From: Adiantum capillus-veneris
Taxonomy: Eukaryota; Streptophyta; Polypodiopsida; Polypodiales; Pteridaceae
Reading direction: 5' to 3'
Assembly: GCA_014529385.2 (NCBI GenBank)
Contig: CM043971.1
Span: 59,388,209-59,452,208, forward strand
DNA: 64,000 nt
In this document: one piece after another, positions 22,438-33,188 of the stretch
Layout of the letters: each line of letters begins with the position of its first letter
Numbering within the stretch: the stretch's first letter is position 1
Made by a program: the position numbers and the translations under genes
The notes under the pieces: model-generated
Databases searched by the model: none
Told to the model about the DNA's origin: nothing
What the model saw: only the letters and a program-made list of their open reading frames with translations

Positions 22438-23832
22438 TCACTTATAGAGTTGGTTCCCAATTAACTGAAAATCACGAGCTCCCAGCTCTATAGCTTTTTT
22501 TCGTGCTCTTGTGATGTTCTCAGGGAACGTCCTGGTGGTCAAGAAGTCAATGATATATTGACTCCATGTAGGTGCTATGTTTACCTGAAACAAAGTTGCG
22601 TGATCCACTGGTCGTTTGGCACTACATATAGTACAATTGGTAACATAAGAATGTGTGTCCGCATACATAGTTGGCCAATAAACCCCTAACTGTTTCAGTC
22701 TCTGGTGTGTCTTCACTATTGAACAATGAAATGCACAACCCTGGACATGTGCCTCTTCAAGGAAGCACTCAAATTCTTCCGGATTTATACATAATCGTAG
22801 GATTAGGTCCGATCCAAGATGATACAGCCGTCCTGCTATCAACTGGAAGTTTTTTGTTTGTCGAATTGTTTGATGTTTGTATCTGCATTCCGTATTATCA
22901 AACCTGCTTCCAAAGGAAAGAACGCTAACAATTTCTTGAGACCATTTGGGTACCATTTCAATGTTGAACAGATAAGCATCTGGTATGTCATCATCGACTC
23001 CTTCAGGAGCTTCCCCGTTGTGTATCCTTGAAAGATGATCCGCTCGTAGATGGGTTTTACCCTTTTTGACCACCACTGTGAAGTCAAATTCTAGCAATAT
23101 AATAAACCAGTGTGGTTTCTTTACCAGGTACAAAAGAGCTTGATGATCTGTGAAGAACACAAATTTGTTTGCAAGCAAATAATGCCGAAATTTATTTACA
23201 GCATAAATCATTCCTAACCCTTCCCGCTCGGTGGTTGTGTAGTTCTTTTCCGCACTGTTTAACTGTCGGCTCCCATAGAAAACTGGAAAATCCATTTTTT
23301 CGTCTCCAGGTTGAGCTAGAATACTTCCAATGGCATATGTTGAAGCATCAATGTGCACATGGAATATCTTTTTCCAATCTGGTGCCTTTAGTACAGGTGC
23401 TGATATAAGGTTTTCCTTCATCTTTTGGAATGAAGTTTCACACTCCTCAGTCCACTCGAAATTGACTAGCAAACGATACAGAGGTTGTGCGATAACCGCA
23501 TACATGTATATGAATCTTTGATAATATCCGCAGTGTCCCATGAAGGATTGCACTTGTTTCGCATTAGTAGGCCTAGGTAGGTCTACAATGACTTCGACTT
23601 TGTCTAGGTCAGTGGTTATGCCATTTCTTGAGACAATGTGTCCTAAGATTCGGCCTTGCTTAACCATAAATAAACACTTTTCCGGGTTAAGACATATTCG
23701 ATATGTCCTGTACTTTTCAAAGACCTTTTGCAAATGGTCAATATGTTCCTCTCGGAGAAGAGAGTGTACACACAGGTCATCCATGTAAATTTCTAAGAAT
23801 ATTCTTAGGTAGTCCTTGAATGCGTGAGTCAT
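22438..23832 (-). pseudogene. pol: RT (second half), RNase H and first integrase zinc module
   Basis: RT resumes after the stop near 23900 with IYMDDLCVHS as catalytic box and a thumb (LNPEKCLFMVKQGRILGHIV). RNase H keeps its acids: HIDASTYAIGS, TEREGLGM and FTDHQALL. Then comes a first zinc module (ILRLCINPEEFECFLEEAHV to VTNCTICSAKRP), a spacer (SQYIIDFLTTRTFPENITRA), and a second copy of the pre-finger sequence (ARDFQLIGNQLYK) leading into the next segment. The matching element in the first copy is NFQLIAGRLYHLGSD. Confidence 0.85.
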
Positions 23833-23901
23833 TAACCTTTGGAATGTGGCTGGTGCATTAGTTAAGCCAAATGGCGTAACTCGATACGCATAAATCCCCC
23901 A

Positions 23902-24621
23902 TTATGTGGCAAATGATGTTTTGTGTTGATCCTCCCTTGCTATTGCCAGTTGGTTGTATCCTGAAAACCCATCCAGAAAGGAATAAGCCCGTTTCCCGGC
24001 CACTCGCTCAAGTACATGTTCTGTAATTGGCAAGGGATAATTATCCCTTATGGTTGCTGCATTCACCTTCTTGAGGTTCACACACACTCGCAGTTTTCCA
24101 TTCTTTTTGGGAACTACCACAATGGGTGACGCCCAATCTGTATTTTCAATCTCATAGATGAATTCAGCTTCCATCAGTTTATCAATCTCTTCTTTGATTC
24201 GTTTAGCAAATGTGTCATTATATGTGTAAGGACGTTGTTTGCTAGGTTTTGCATCCGATTTCAAAGGAATTGGATGTTGGCATATCAATGGATCAACTCC
24301 TTTGAGGTCTTTATAGGACCAAGCGAACACATCTTTATACTTCTTGAGAAGTTGTGCTAGTTGTGCTTCCTCTTCAGGCTCTAAATCGTTTGCTATATAG
24401 ACCGACTGAGGCTTTTTACCTGGTTCTGCGAGGTCTATCTTTTTTGCATTTTCAAGCCCATCGTAAGATTCTTGGTTGGTTCTTTCCTTGACTGGTGGTG
24501 TCATTATGATTTTTCTGTCCTGGATAGTAAATTTCCGATAGTGTGATGGTACGTTCATATTCCCCTTTTGTGACTTCCCTTTACCATCACTATCTTCTTC
24601 AGTAGTCCATATCTCTCTCAT
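23902..24621 (-). pseudogene. pol: RT N-terminal half
   Basis: Same frame as the next segment, separated by one stop at about 23899-23901. Readable motifs: HPIPLKSDAKPSKQRPYTYN, WASPIVVVPKKNGKLRVCVN, LKKVNAATIRDNYPLP, FLDGFSGYNQLAIAREDQHK. These are the fingers and palm of a Ty3-type RT. The N-terminal part (LEPEEEAQLAQLLKKYKDVF) is the usual connection from protease. Confidence 0.88.
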
Positions 24622-24666
24622 AGACCATTTCAGTTCTTGGTATTTCTATTTACGCTCCAGTTTGGT

Positions 24667-26430
24667 CTACTCCTGGTCTTTTGTTGTTTCTTTTTTTGAA
24701 TTTTGAGATTTTTGTGATTTTGTTTCGGTTTTAGATTTTCGTACTTGTTTTATTTCCTCTCGCGTTCTTTCTATTCGATTTTTTGAGAATCTTCCTGATA
24801 TTTGATCTTTTACACAATCCTCTGCTTTTACAAGCATCAAATAGTGAGTTTTACCTTTTATCCTAGGCATCAGGTTCTCTCTAGCTTTGTTTTCTGCTCG
24901 TTTCCTCCTATAGCGTTCTTGGCGTCTAGGGTGTTGATTAGCAAAATCATAAAACTTGATATTCTCGGTTTCATTTCCACGCTCACTTGAGGTGTCTGAA
25001 CACTCATTATCTGCATCATCATTTACTTCCAAATGTTCAGAGGAGATGTAAAACTCTTCTTGTTCTGGTGGTTCTACCGTCTCTTTTTCTGGTATAACGC
25101 TTACCATGTAATAGGGTAACACATCATAGCCATCCTTATCGCAAAATTTTGTTGTTGGACTGTCGGTAATGGTACAGACATCCAATGTTGCTAGTATGTG
25201 GTCCCATTCTAGAGGTTCCAAGGCATCTTCAGGGAAAGGTTCCGGAATATACTCCTTGTCCTCAATTGATCTTTCTAAGACGCATTCCTCTCTTCTTAAG
25301 CTTCCACAATGTGAAGCTCTGCACATTCATAGCTCTTTTGGTTGCCCTAACCATGTTGGTAGTTCTGATCCTGCTACTGTAGCCGAATCAAACTCTTCCA
25401 CAGGTGTTTGGTTCACATCTTTGTAACTATGGTCTTTCAGGTGTATTTTAGTTGTTGTCTCGCCATGTCTGAGGTATATGTGGTCATAACCCCAATCTTG
25501 GACCATAGTTCTTTTGTCAAAATCGACTATTGCAAATGTATGCTCATACTCGATTCCGCACGAAGTGACAATCACTTTTTCTAAGAGTCCTAGAGGCTTC
25601 TCCATGAACCCATCTGTCAATTGTAGTTTCATTCTGGTAGCCCTCAAAGTTGGTTTTCCCCATTTTTTCCAGATTTCTTTGGTGGCGATAGCAACCCCCG
25701 CACCACTGTCAAGAATAGCTTTGGAAACTACTCCTTGGAATTCTACTGGTAGCGTGGTGTTTCCATCTTCTCCCTCGCAATATTCTCCAACCTTATTTAA
25801 TGGTACTGGCCTAGTGTTTAGTTGAGGCCTGTCCAACTCTCTGATCCCTTCTTGTAGCTTCAAGGTGGGGTCTTTCACTCCAAATTTTTCTAGGAATTTT
25901 ACTATTGTGGTCCACATGTTTGGCATTAACCTTAGGAGTTCTGCTAACGTGATTGTGCATGCCACCGGGGTGGATAACAACTCAATCAATCCTTGCAAAT
26001 CCATCACCTTGTTAGAAGAAAGTCTTTGAGATGGGATTGCTCTCACTTCTGACTTGGCTTCGTATTCTCCCAGGTAAGAGGGTAAAGTTCTCAACGAGTC
26101 TAGTTGGATGTGCCCCGAACTAATTGATCCTTGGTCTCCCCCTTGTGAATGTATTTCAAAGTTCATTTGCGACCTTGCCTCAAATTCTTCAATAGGAAGT
26201 AAGATCACATTCTTTTCTTTTCTCATGCTATTCATGTGGTTACTCATCCTATTAGCCTCGTTGGCCTCTCGGATTTGGTTCCACAGATCGTCTAGACCGT
26301 TACAATCCTTACCCATTTCTGCCAATATTTTAGACTGGAACCCGTCACTTGTCCCATCTGTGGTATTTGGCACTATGATAGGCTCTCCTCTGGACTCATA
26401 GGCATAAGTGAGTCTTTCCTTTGTTTCCAC
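24667..26430 (-). pseudogene. pro: Protease region and charged linker
   Basis: One frame with a stop at 25327. Protease: ILDSGAGVAIATKEIWKKWG, then LQLTDGFMEKPLGLLEKVIV. The ILGRPF box present in the related element at 62130 is missing: the sequence passes from TFAIVDFDKR straight to TMVQDWGYDHIYL, so an internal deletion has removed the flap-proximal segment. An acidic then basic linker (25326-24667, ending KSQKSQNSKKETTKDQE) leads to RT. This copy of protease should be inactive. Confidence 0.75.
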
Positions 26431-26438
26431 ATGTTTCT

Positions 26439-29400
26439 CTAAAGTGGGTTGGATAGGGGTTGGAGCTGGTGCCTATGCCAATTTGCAGGTTTACCCGACG
26501 GGTCTTCCATCAACGATTGAGCCGTCTCGATCATCTTTTTACACATATCCAACCTCTGTTTTTCTATTTCTGCATATGGATAAGTCATCCACCTTTGCTC
26601 TTGGGTTTGGTTCTTTTTAAGTCGAGCTTCATAAGCTTTTAGAAGCGCATCCAGCTGCTCATTTACCTTGTCTGCCAGTACAGATCCTCCTGATCCTGCA
26701 CTTTTGGGCTCTGCTATTTCCTTGCGTGCTATGGCTACTGTGGTGTGTGAGCTTAGGCTAGCTAGATCCTCTAACTGCTCCAATTTGTCCTTTGTATGTT
26801 TCAACTCCTCGGATAGGGCTGTTTGATCTCGTTCTTTCCTGGCTTTCCTCCGTGCCTTTCTAGCTTTCCAAGTGCTTCTCTGATTTTTCGTTTTTGAACT
26901 TTGGGCATCGGTTTTTGGTTCTTCAACTATGGGTTCATTCGTCCTTCTTTGAGCTTGGGCTCGTGTTACCGCCTGAATAGGTATGATTGTTTCATTTTCC
27001 GATCCTCCGCTGGAAGGTACTGTTTCTAACATGTTCAAGGTGGTTTTTGCTCCTTTGCTCGGGTTTTAGGGCAATTGGGAATCAAATGAGTAATTCCACA
27101 TTCTGGGCAATACACATTGACTCTAATGATTTCATCATGAGGACAGTCTCTCAGCCAATGGTCTCCACCACACTTGTAGCAAGGTCCCTTGGGTTGTTGG
27201 GGTGCTCCTTGAGCTCCTCTTTGTTGGTAAGCATGTCTCTGTCCGCCCATGCCTCCATTGGGTATGAACAACAATGTTTGTTCATCTAAGCTATATCTTC
27301 CTTCTCCTGCTGCCTATGTAGCAGTTGGTGGTCCTGTATTTCCTATCATGCTCCATGGTTCTGGTGTCGAGGGTTCTTCCGGTGGATAATAGACAGGGTT
27401 TACTGCATATCCATTAGGATCTTCATAATATGCATGCATAGGCACTAAAGCCTTATCCTCTGATTCAGTTACTGTTGGTGTGTAATTTATACCAACTGGT
27501 TGTAATCCTGGTAGGGGTGGTTGTTGCCCCAACACCGGTTGTGGTCTTTCTACACCTACAGGTCCTGGTAAGTTTCCTGCTTGATATCTAGGCATCGGTG
27601 GAACTTAAGGGGAAGCTACTCGAGCTTGGGGAGCGTAAGGTCTCTCTCTCACATATCCCTTGTTATAATAACATTCCTCGGTCCCATGGTTTGTCCATTT
27701 TTGTTCAATAGCACACCACTTGGGCTATTTAGCCTAGGGTTTGGCATACAAGTTGATCTTTTTTAGCACTTCATCTATGAGCTGCTCCTGGTTGACCGCT
27801 ACTTCTCCTTTCGGTGTTGTCTTAGAAGACTTGCTTCCACTTTGCTGTGAAGACAAATCGTCATCAAGGTCCTTGAACTCCCCTTCTTTGTAGACCGCAC
27901 AATTGTCCACAAGGTACAGAACCTCCTTGGTCAACTCATTCAACATCGTGCTCCTCTTCATATGTAAGTATTTCTGGATATCTTCATTCCTTAGTCCTTG
28001 GATGAATATCAGCATAAGTGTAGACTGAGTTGGCAGTTCTTCAACAGGAAAGAACTTAACATATCTTTTTAGTCTTAGGGTTGCGTTTCGTACAGATTCT
28101 CCATCTTTCTGTTTGAATTTATGGATCTGTGAGACAGTATTATGAGCTATTCCCCTTTGAGAGAATTCCTCAATAAACTCGTCAAACACTTCCTCCATCG
28201 ACTCAAAGTCTCTACGCTCTACATAGCCAAACCAAGTGGCAGCATCATCCTCTAGGGTTAGTCCAAACCCTGCAAATTGGGTAGGAAAATCTAACACCTC
28301 TTCGGCTCTAATTACACGCACAAAGGCTGCAACATGATCTCTTAAGTCTCTGCTTCCTGTGTATTTCTTGTTTACCCATTTTTGCACTTGAGAAAGTCTA
28401 ATTCTTTGATGGTCTACAAACCTCATCATTGGATCCCCTAGTCCTAATCGGTACACCTCCTCAGATCTTCTGTAATAGGCTGGTTCCTCTCCCAATGGTG
28501 CTCCTAAGCCATAATTTCTAACGGTTCTTGCTGGAGGTGGTTCTTCTCTTCGAACTCGTTCTATGGGTGGTCCTCCAGGCTCTGTCGACCCTTGAGTCTT
28601 TGGCTTACTCTTTGCCTGATACCTTGAATAGAGTGGTGGTTCATGCAAATCCCTGAGCCCTCGTGCGGCTTGACAACCATCTCGGTTTTGGTCTGGTTCC
28701 ATTGTTGCACTCTGCCGAAGCCATGCCTGCAATGATGGCTGGTTTGCTGGTTGGTCTTGGTTGTTGAATTCTTGCGGTTGGGTGGAATGTGAGGTTGCGT
28801 CATACTCATCTGAAAAAGGATTCGTTGACTTGCTTGGGGTGTAGGTGGCTCTGGGCACTTCCTCAGGGGCATATGCTGATGCTCCTGGACCTGTTGCCCT
28901 CTCTACCTCCTCTGGGAGAATACGTTGGTATTCTCGCCCGTATCTATCAACAAAAACTATGCCCTTCCCCATAGTAGTTTCATAAGAGAATAAATAAAGA
29001 ACCTTGTCTTTGCTTAATTCGTTTACGTATGGTTCTTTGCTGCGAAAGTAAGAGACTATACCCTCACTCTCATGTTTGTAGATTCCCACGTTCTCGTTAT
29101 AAGTTGGAACCCTGGTTGTTTTCTTATCATACATAAAAATAGCTCCGGGCTGATCAATGTTTGGTGGCGGTTCTTGAGTTTCTAAAACCATTTTCCCTTT
29201 CGCCACGTTATCTCCATCTCTGTTGTAATCTTCAGGGTTACTAACTATTAAATAGTGGTTCCCCTTTTCGTCCCGGAATCTATCTCCATCATCATAGACT
29301 CGGATTATCTCCAATCTTTGAGCTGGCCTCTCTTCGATACAAATGCACTTGCGGCCTCGATAGTCAGAATAGACTAGGGCTCCTCTCGAATTTGTTCCCT

Positions 29401-29635
29401 CTAAGAAGATCACCGTGAGCTTGGAATCATTCAAAGGATTTTGGGAGGTGCTTCCTCCTCGCATAGGTCCATCATAGGTGAAACCTCCTGGCTGTTGACT
29501 ACCCATCATGAAGAAATATTTGTCTGATGAAGTTTCAGTATCTGTACCTTCCTCAATAATCGGTGCTAGCGGATCTAGCCTTGCCTGAGTCACACTCTCT
29601 TCGGTGGACACTAAGCTACCTTGGTCACCTGCCAC
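26439..29635 (-). pseudogene. gag: Gag of the large Ty3 element
   Basis: The frame from 29635 (633 codons) opens with an acidic and Pro/Ser-rich region and has the capsid part near its end (FAGFGLTLEDDAATWFGYVE, then FIEEFSQRGIAHNTVSQIHK): Retrotrans_gag-like. Stops at 27734 and near 27600 follow in the same frame. Two short knuckles are then seen: CYKCGGDHWLRDC and CPECGITHLIPNC (both CX2CX3HX4C). A frameshift near 27036 leads to a basic, helical C-terminus (KARKARRKARKERDQTALSE). The paired knuckles match those in the element at 56630. Confidence 0.8.
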
Positions 29636-31509
29636 CTTCTGGTCTCTAACAATGTATCTTCATGATCTTAAATTCATCAAACTTATCAATGCAATTTATC
29701 ACAAATCCAACCACTCACCTGGCAAAGGGTCAGTTTCTGCACAACTTCTTGCTTTGTTGCTGAATATACCTGTACACAAGCGTTTTAATTTTGGCAATCG
29801 AATCAAAGCATTTATCTGCTAGAGGTTATCTTAGTAATGATTGGTATAACTGGAGAGTTAATCTCAACCACTATTGTATTTTATACACTGCTAATGTTCT
29901 GATTAGGTTTGCTAATCTGAAACAGTACTGCCCTTAGATGTTGGTCAATTTACGCGAAAAAGTCTGAATTCAGTCTTTGCTTCGTCAAATGGGCAAACAA
30001 GGTCCAATTTCACTTTTGAAAGAAGTTCTGGAACCCTTAAGCCAAATGGAATCTCACTGTCTATGCCAGGTCAAATTTCTTTTGCAGTATTCCCCAATAG
30101 ACATCCTACGCGTAGGATGTCTCCTGCTGTGTTTTGCCTAGATTTTTGCACTGTTGTTTCCCCTTGTTGTGCTGAGCCTACAACTGCTTTTACTTTTTGA
30201 TTTGGACACCTATTAGCTGGTCAATGAGTCAAAAATCTATTCCGACAGCCTGTTGCTGATATTGATCAGTCTAATCAACTCCAAATTGGACCAAAATTGA
30301 CTAGGAGGCTTGCCTTAGGCTATATAACACCTTACTATGCTCAAAGTCAAAGTCTGGCTTCAATTTCTTGCATTAGACATCCTACGCGTAGGATGTCTTT
30401 TCCATCAGAATGGCTTCAAACTCAAAGCCCAGGCTCCCCTTGAGTTGCTGATCACTTTGGTATACTCAAAATTTAGTTTGGAGTCCAAAATCACTCAGAA
30501 GACATCCTACGCGTAGGATGTCTTTTTGGCCTGTTTGACCTCAGACTTGTCCCACAGCTTCCCCTTGATGTCAGTAACCCAGTGGTATGCTTAGATTTTG
30601 GTTTGGATGTCAAAAATCCCAAATTTCAGTTGTTCTCTTTCCTTTTTCAGTCAAAAGTGCTAAAGTCTGCTTTGAATCCAATTTTCTCACCCGAATGAGG
30701 TGTAACGCCTTTCAGTCACTCAATATATCATGCAAGACATGCTCATGCAGCCATCTAATGGTTTTGGTCTCAAAATAATGTTTTGGCACTATTTGGATAG
30801 GATGTCTGACAATTTCAGTCTATCTTGCCTTATCCTGTCAAGATATGGCCAAATTTCCACTTTCCAGTTGAAATTAGGGTAAACCCTACCTTCTGAACAC
30901 ACTGGTCAACTCAAAATCCCAAAATTTCTCCCAGATTAGCCTGTAGACATCCTACGCGTAGACTACACGTAGGATGTCTCCTGGATTAAAATTAAAAAAA
31001 ATTCTGACAGGAATGCTCCTGATGCTCTGTAGATCTATTAGAAACACTCACAGTAACTTTTGGACTTCAATTAGACTTCCAAACACACTTTTGCGTCTTT
31101 TTGCGTCTTTTACAAACTTGTAATGATCTTACCAACCAAGTGTACATGCATGAAATGCTCTAGATCCTGAATCATGATGTCCTACTTACTCTACTCCTAC
31201 CTATCATGTGAAATGGTGATAATGGTGTTTTTGGTTGCTTTTTGGCCTCTCCGGACTCTCAAGCTCTCCTCTCACCGCTTCTACCACTCCAACTCCTACT
31301 CTAGAACTCGACTACCACCTAAAACTACCTAAGTCTACCTCATCTACCTAAGTCGAAGGATCTAGGCCAGACACACGCTTCCTAGACTCCCTCTAAGACC
31401 TAGAGAGTCCTCCACCCTCTGATCCTATCTAAATGTAAAGCGAGACTCTTGGCAAGCCAAAAATCCCAATCCTCAAGGATTAGTCTCGGTCACCTACCTA
31501 AGGTTTTCG
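29636..31509 (-). other. Leader of the large Ty3 element, with palindromes
   Basis: Noncoding stretch between primer-binding site and gag. It holds four copies of the 24-bp palindrome and a half copy near 30797, in repeated flanks (CATCAGAATGGCTTCAAACTC type). The right part (31230-31500) is rich in CTACC/ACTCC repeats. Confidence 0.65.
30099..30979. repeat. 24-bp palindrome, four copies (right set)
   Basis: Copies at 30099-30122, 30375-30398, 30500-30523 (all exact) and 30945-30979, where 11 extra bases interrupt the palindrome. Half copies lie near 30797 and at 31875-31889 within the LTR. Confidence 0.95.
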
Positions 31510-31527
31510 TCCCCGGCAGTGGCACCA
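31510..31527 (-). other. Primer-binding site
   Basis: The minus strand reads TGGTGCCACTGCCGGGGA one base after the LTR end. It resembles the TGGCGCCGCTGCCGGGGA site at 57218 and the sites known for Tat/Athila-type elements. Confidence 0.8.
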
Positions 31528-31528
31528 A

Positions 31529-32464
31529 TGTTGGACGGATACGCCGCGACGGACGTCAGCACAGCGAGAACTCACCTAACATGTAATGTCAGCTAAGGAC
31601 GAAGCTCAACCCGCACGCGTGGAAGCAAGCATAAGGTGTCAACCTACACTCGACTGACTCCTAACTAATTCCTACAGAGGTCTCTACCAATTGTCTAAGT
31701 CACAGCCTTCAAGAGTGGATAAGACGAAACTTCCAACAACGCTTTCTAGAGCCGAACACCCATCAAACAATCTCGAAACACCATAGAACTTGAAGGAGAC
31801 CCTACTAATACCAATAGATCGCTCTCCCTAAGGTCTATGAACCAAAATCGCAACCCAAAACACCTGGTGCAGAAACACGTAGGATGTCTGGCTGAAATCT
31901 GCAGGTCTTTGGTTCCGAAATCTAAAGTGCCTAATGTGTAGTTCTACTCAATGTGAACACGTGGATATGATGCAATGCAAAACCGGACAACGTATGCTCA
32001 CCCAAACACCCGATGAAGCTCGTAGAAGGAGCTCGCAAAATCAGACCGTACGCGCACAATGTAGGTATCGGTGCGTAGCTCTCATTGGGGGCAACACGCT
32101 GCACTTCTTCGCACTCGATTCCGACCACCGGAGCACACGTAGCGTCAAGATGAAGCTCACACACTCTCTCTCTCTCGTACACAGTACGCCCACTCACAGA
32201 CTTCAAACTTGTTTTTAAAATGACAAAAGGTTTTTCATTAAGGTCAAAAAGTGGTATATATACCTTACAATTTCTCAAACCCTAAAGTTCCAAAATCAAC
32301 CATCTACTCAATCTAACTATCAAAACTGGGATACAATCTAGAAACTTCTGTAAGTCCCAATAATTACAAGGTGAAAAATCAGGTTTTCCTCAATGAATGA
32401 ATAATTACAAAAAGAATAATCTTCCGAATAGTTAGATGTCGTGGGGTGTGTCCAGCTTCTAACA
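31529..32464 (-). repeat. 5' LTR of the large Ty3 element (candidate ends)
   Basis: The left end TGTTGGACGG is fixed by the primer-binding site. The right end is placed at CTTCTAACA (32464), which gives TGTTAG/CCAACA termini and a 936-bp LTR. A minus-strand TATA box (GGTATATATACC) lies near 32250-32262. No second copy was found in the window, so the right end is tentative. Confidence 0.6.
32250..32262 (-). promoter_or_regulatory. TATA box in the LTR
   Basis: GGTATATATACC read on the minus strand, about 200 bp from the proposed LTR start and pointing toward gag. Confidence 0.5.
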
Positions 32465-32481
32465 ATGATGATGTTGGAAAG

Positions 32482-32549
32482 AACAATACGAGTACAATAA
32501 ATAGACAATCAATGAACAATATGAGTACAATAAATAGACAATCAATGAG
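32482..32549. repeat. 33-bp tandem repeat, two copies
   Basis: GAACAATACGAGTACAATAA and the following bases through GACAATCAAT are repeated in tandem with one change. Confidence 0.85.
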
Positions 32550-32710
32550 CAATAAACAACTAGTGAACGAAAAATAAAGCCGTCATTTCATTATCATCAA
32601 AATGAGGGTACAAAGACCAAATTACAAAGAGGCTACAAAGCACAAAAGGTTAATAGGGGCTACAGAAGTTTCTTGCGGGACTTTGGTTTGGGAGGTTTAA
32701 GGTTGGGTGC

Positions 32711-33188
32711 TTAGAGGTTAGTCTTTTTCCAAGCAGATGAAGGCTCCTTGGATTTTTTACCTCCTGGAGTAGGCTCTGAAGGCTCAGATGCAACCTTAGC
32801 TTTTTTCTTTGGTGTGGCGCGCTCTTCAGTGTTGCTCCTCTTTTTCCTACACCCCAAAATCTCTGCACAAACATCTGAAATATAAAGATCCGCGTCCTCA
32901 TCAGACAAGTTCACTGTTGTATCCTTTTCAATTGGCTTCTTAGATGATTTTTCAGCATCCTCTACGTCCTTGTTCATTGCAGGTTCTGGCTTCAAAGGCA
33001 CCTCGGCTAATTCCTTGGATGCGTCCACTTGAGCTCCCACTACATCTACTCTTTTTTTAGCCCTTTTTTTTTCCTTTTGTTGGTCCGGAGTGTCTTCACC
33101 TGCTTGTTCTAGGATGCATTCTTATCCCCGTACCCACCACACATGATATCAATATTGGGCTTGCGTGATGACTCGGCTTGGGAGTGTG
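32711..33188 (-). CDS. Gene A last exon: acidic/basic tail
   Basis: The acceptor TTTATGTAG precedes CACACTCCC at 33188. The final frame from 33040 reads DASKELAEVPLKPEP, an acidic LSDEDADLYISD, and a basic EERATPKKKAKVASE, ending KKTNL. The piece SSRKPNID just after the acceptor resembles RSRKPN at the start of gene B's zinc exon. Confidence 0.45.

Larger units (their letters stand above)
19881..32464 (-). mobile_element. Large decayed Ty3-type retrotransposon
   Basis: On the minus strand: LTR 32464-31529, primer-binding site 31527-31510, leader with palindromes, gag, protease, RT, RNase H, two zinc-binding modules, integrase core, a GPY/F-like tail, then a second protease-like ORF and a purine tract. 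Frames are kept over long stretches with scattered stops and a few frameshifts, so it is an old but complete-looking copy. The gag/protease region is related to that of the element at 56630. No second RNase H is seen, unlike the element at 2158. Confidence 0.8.
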
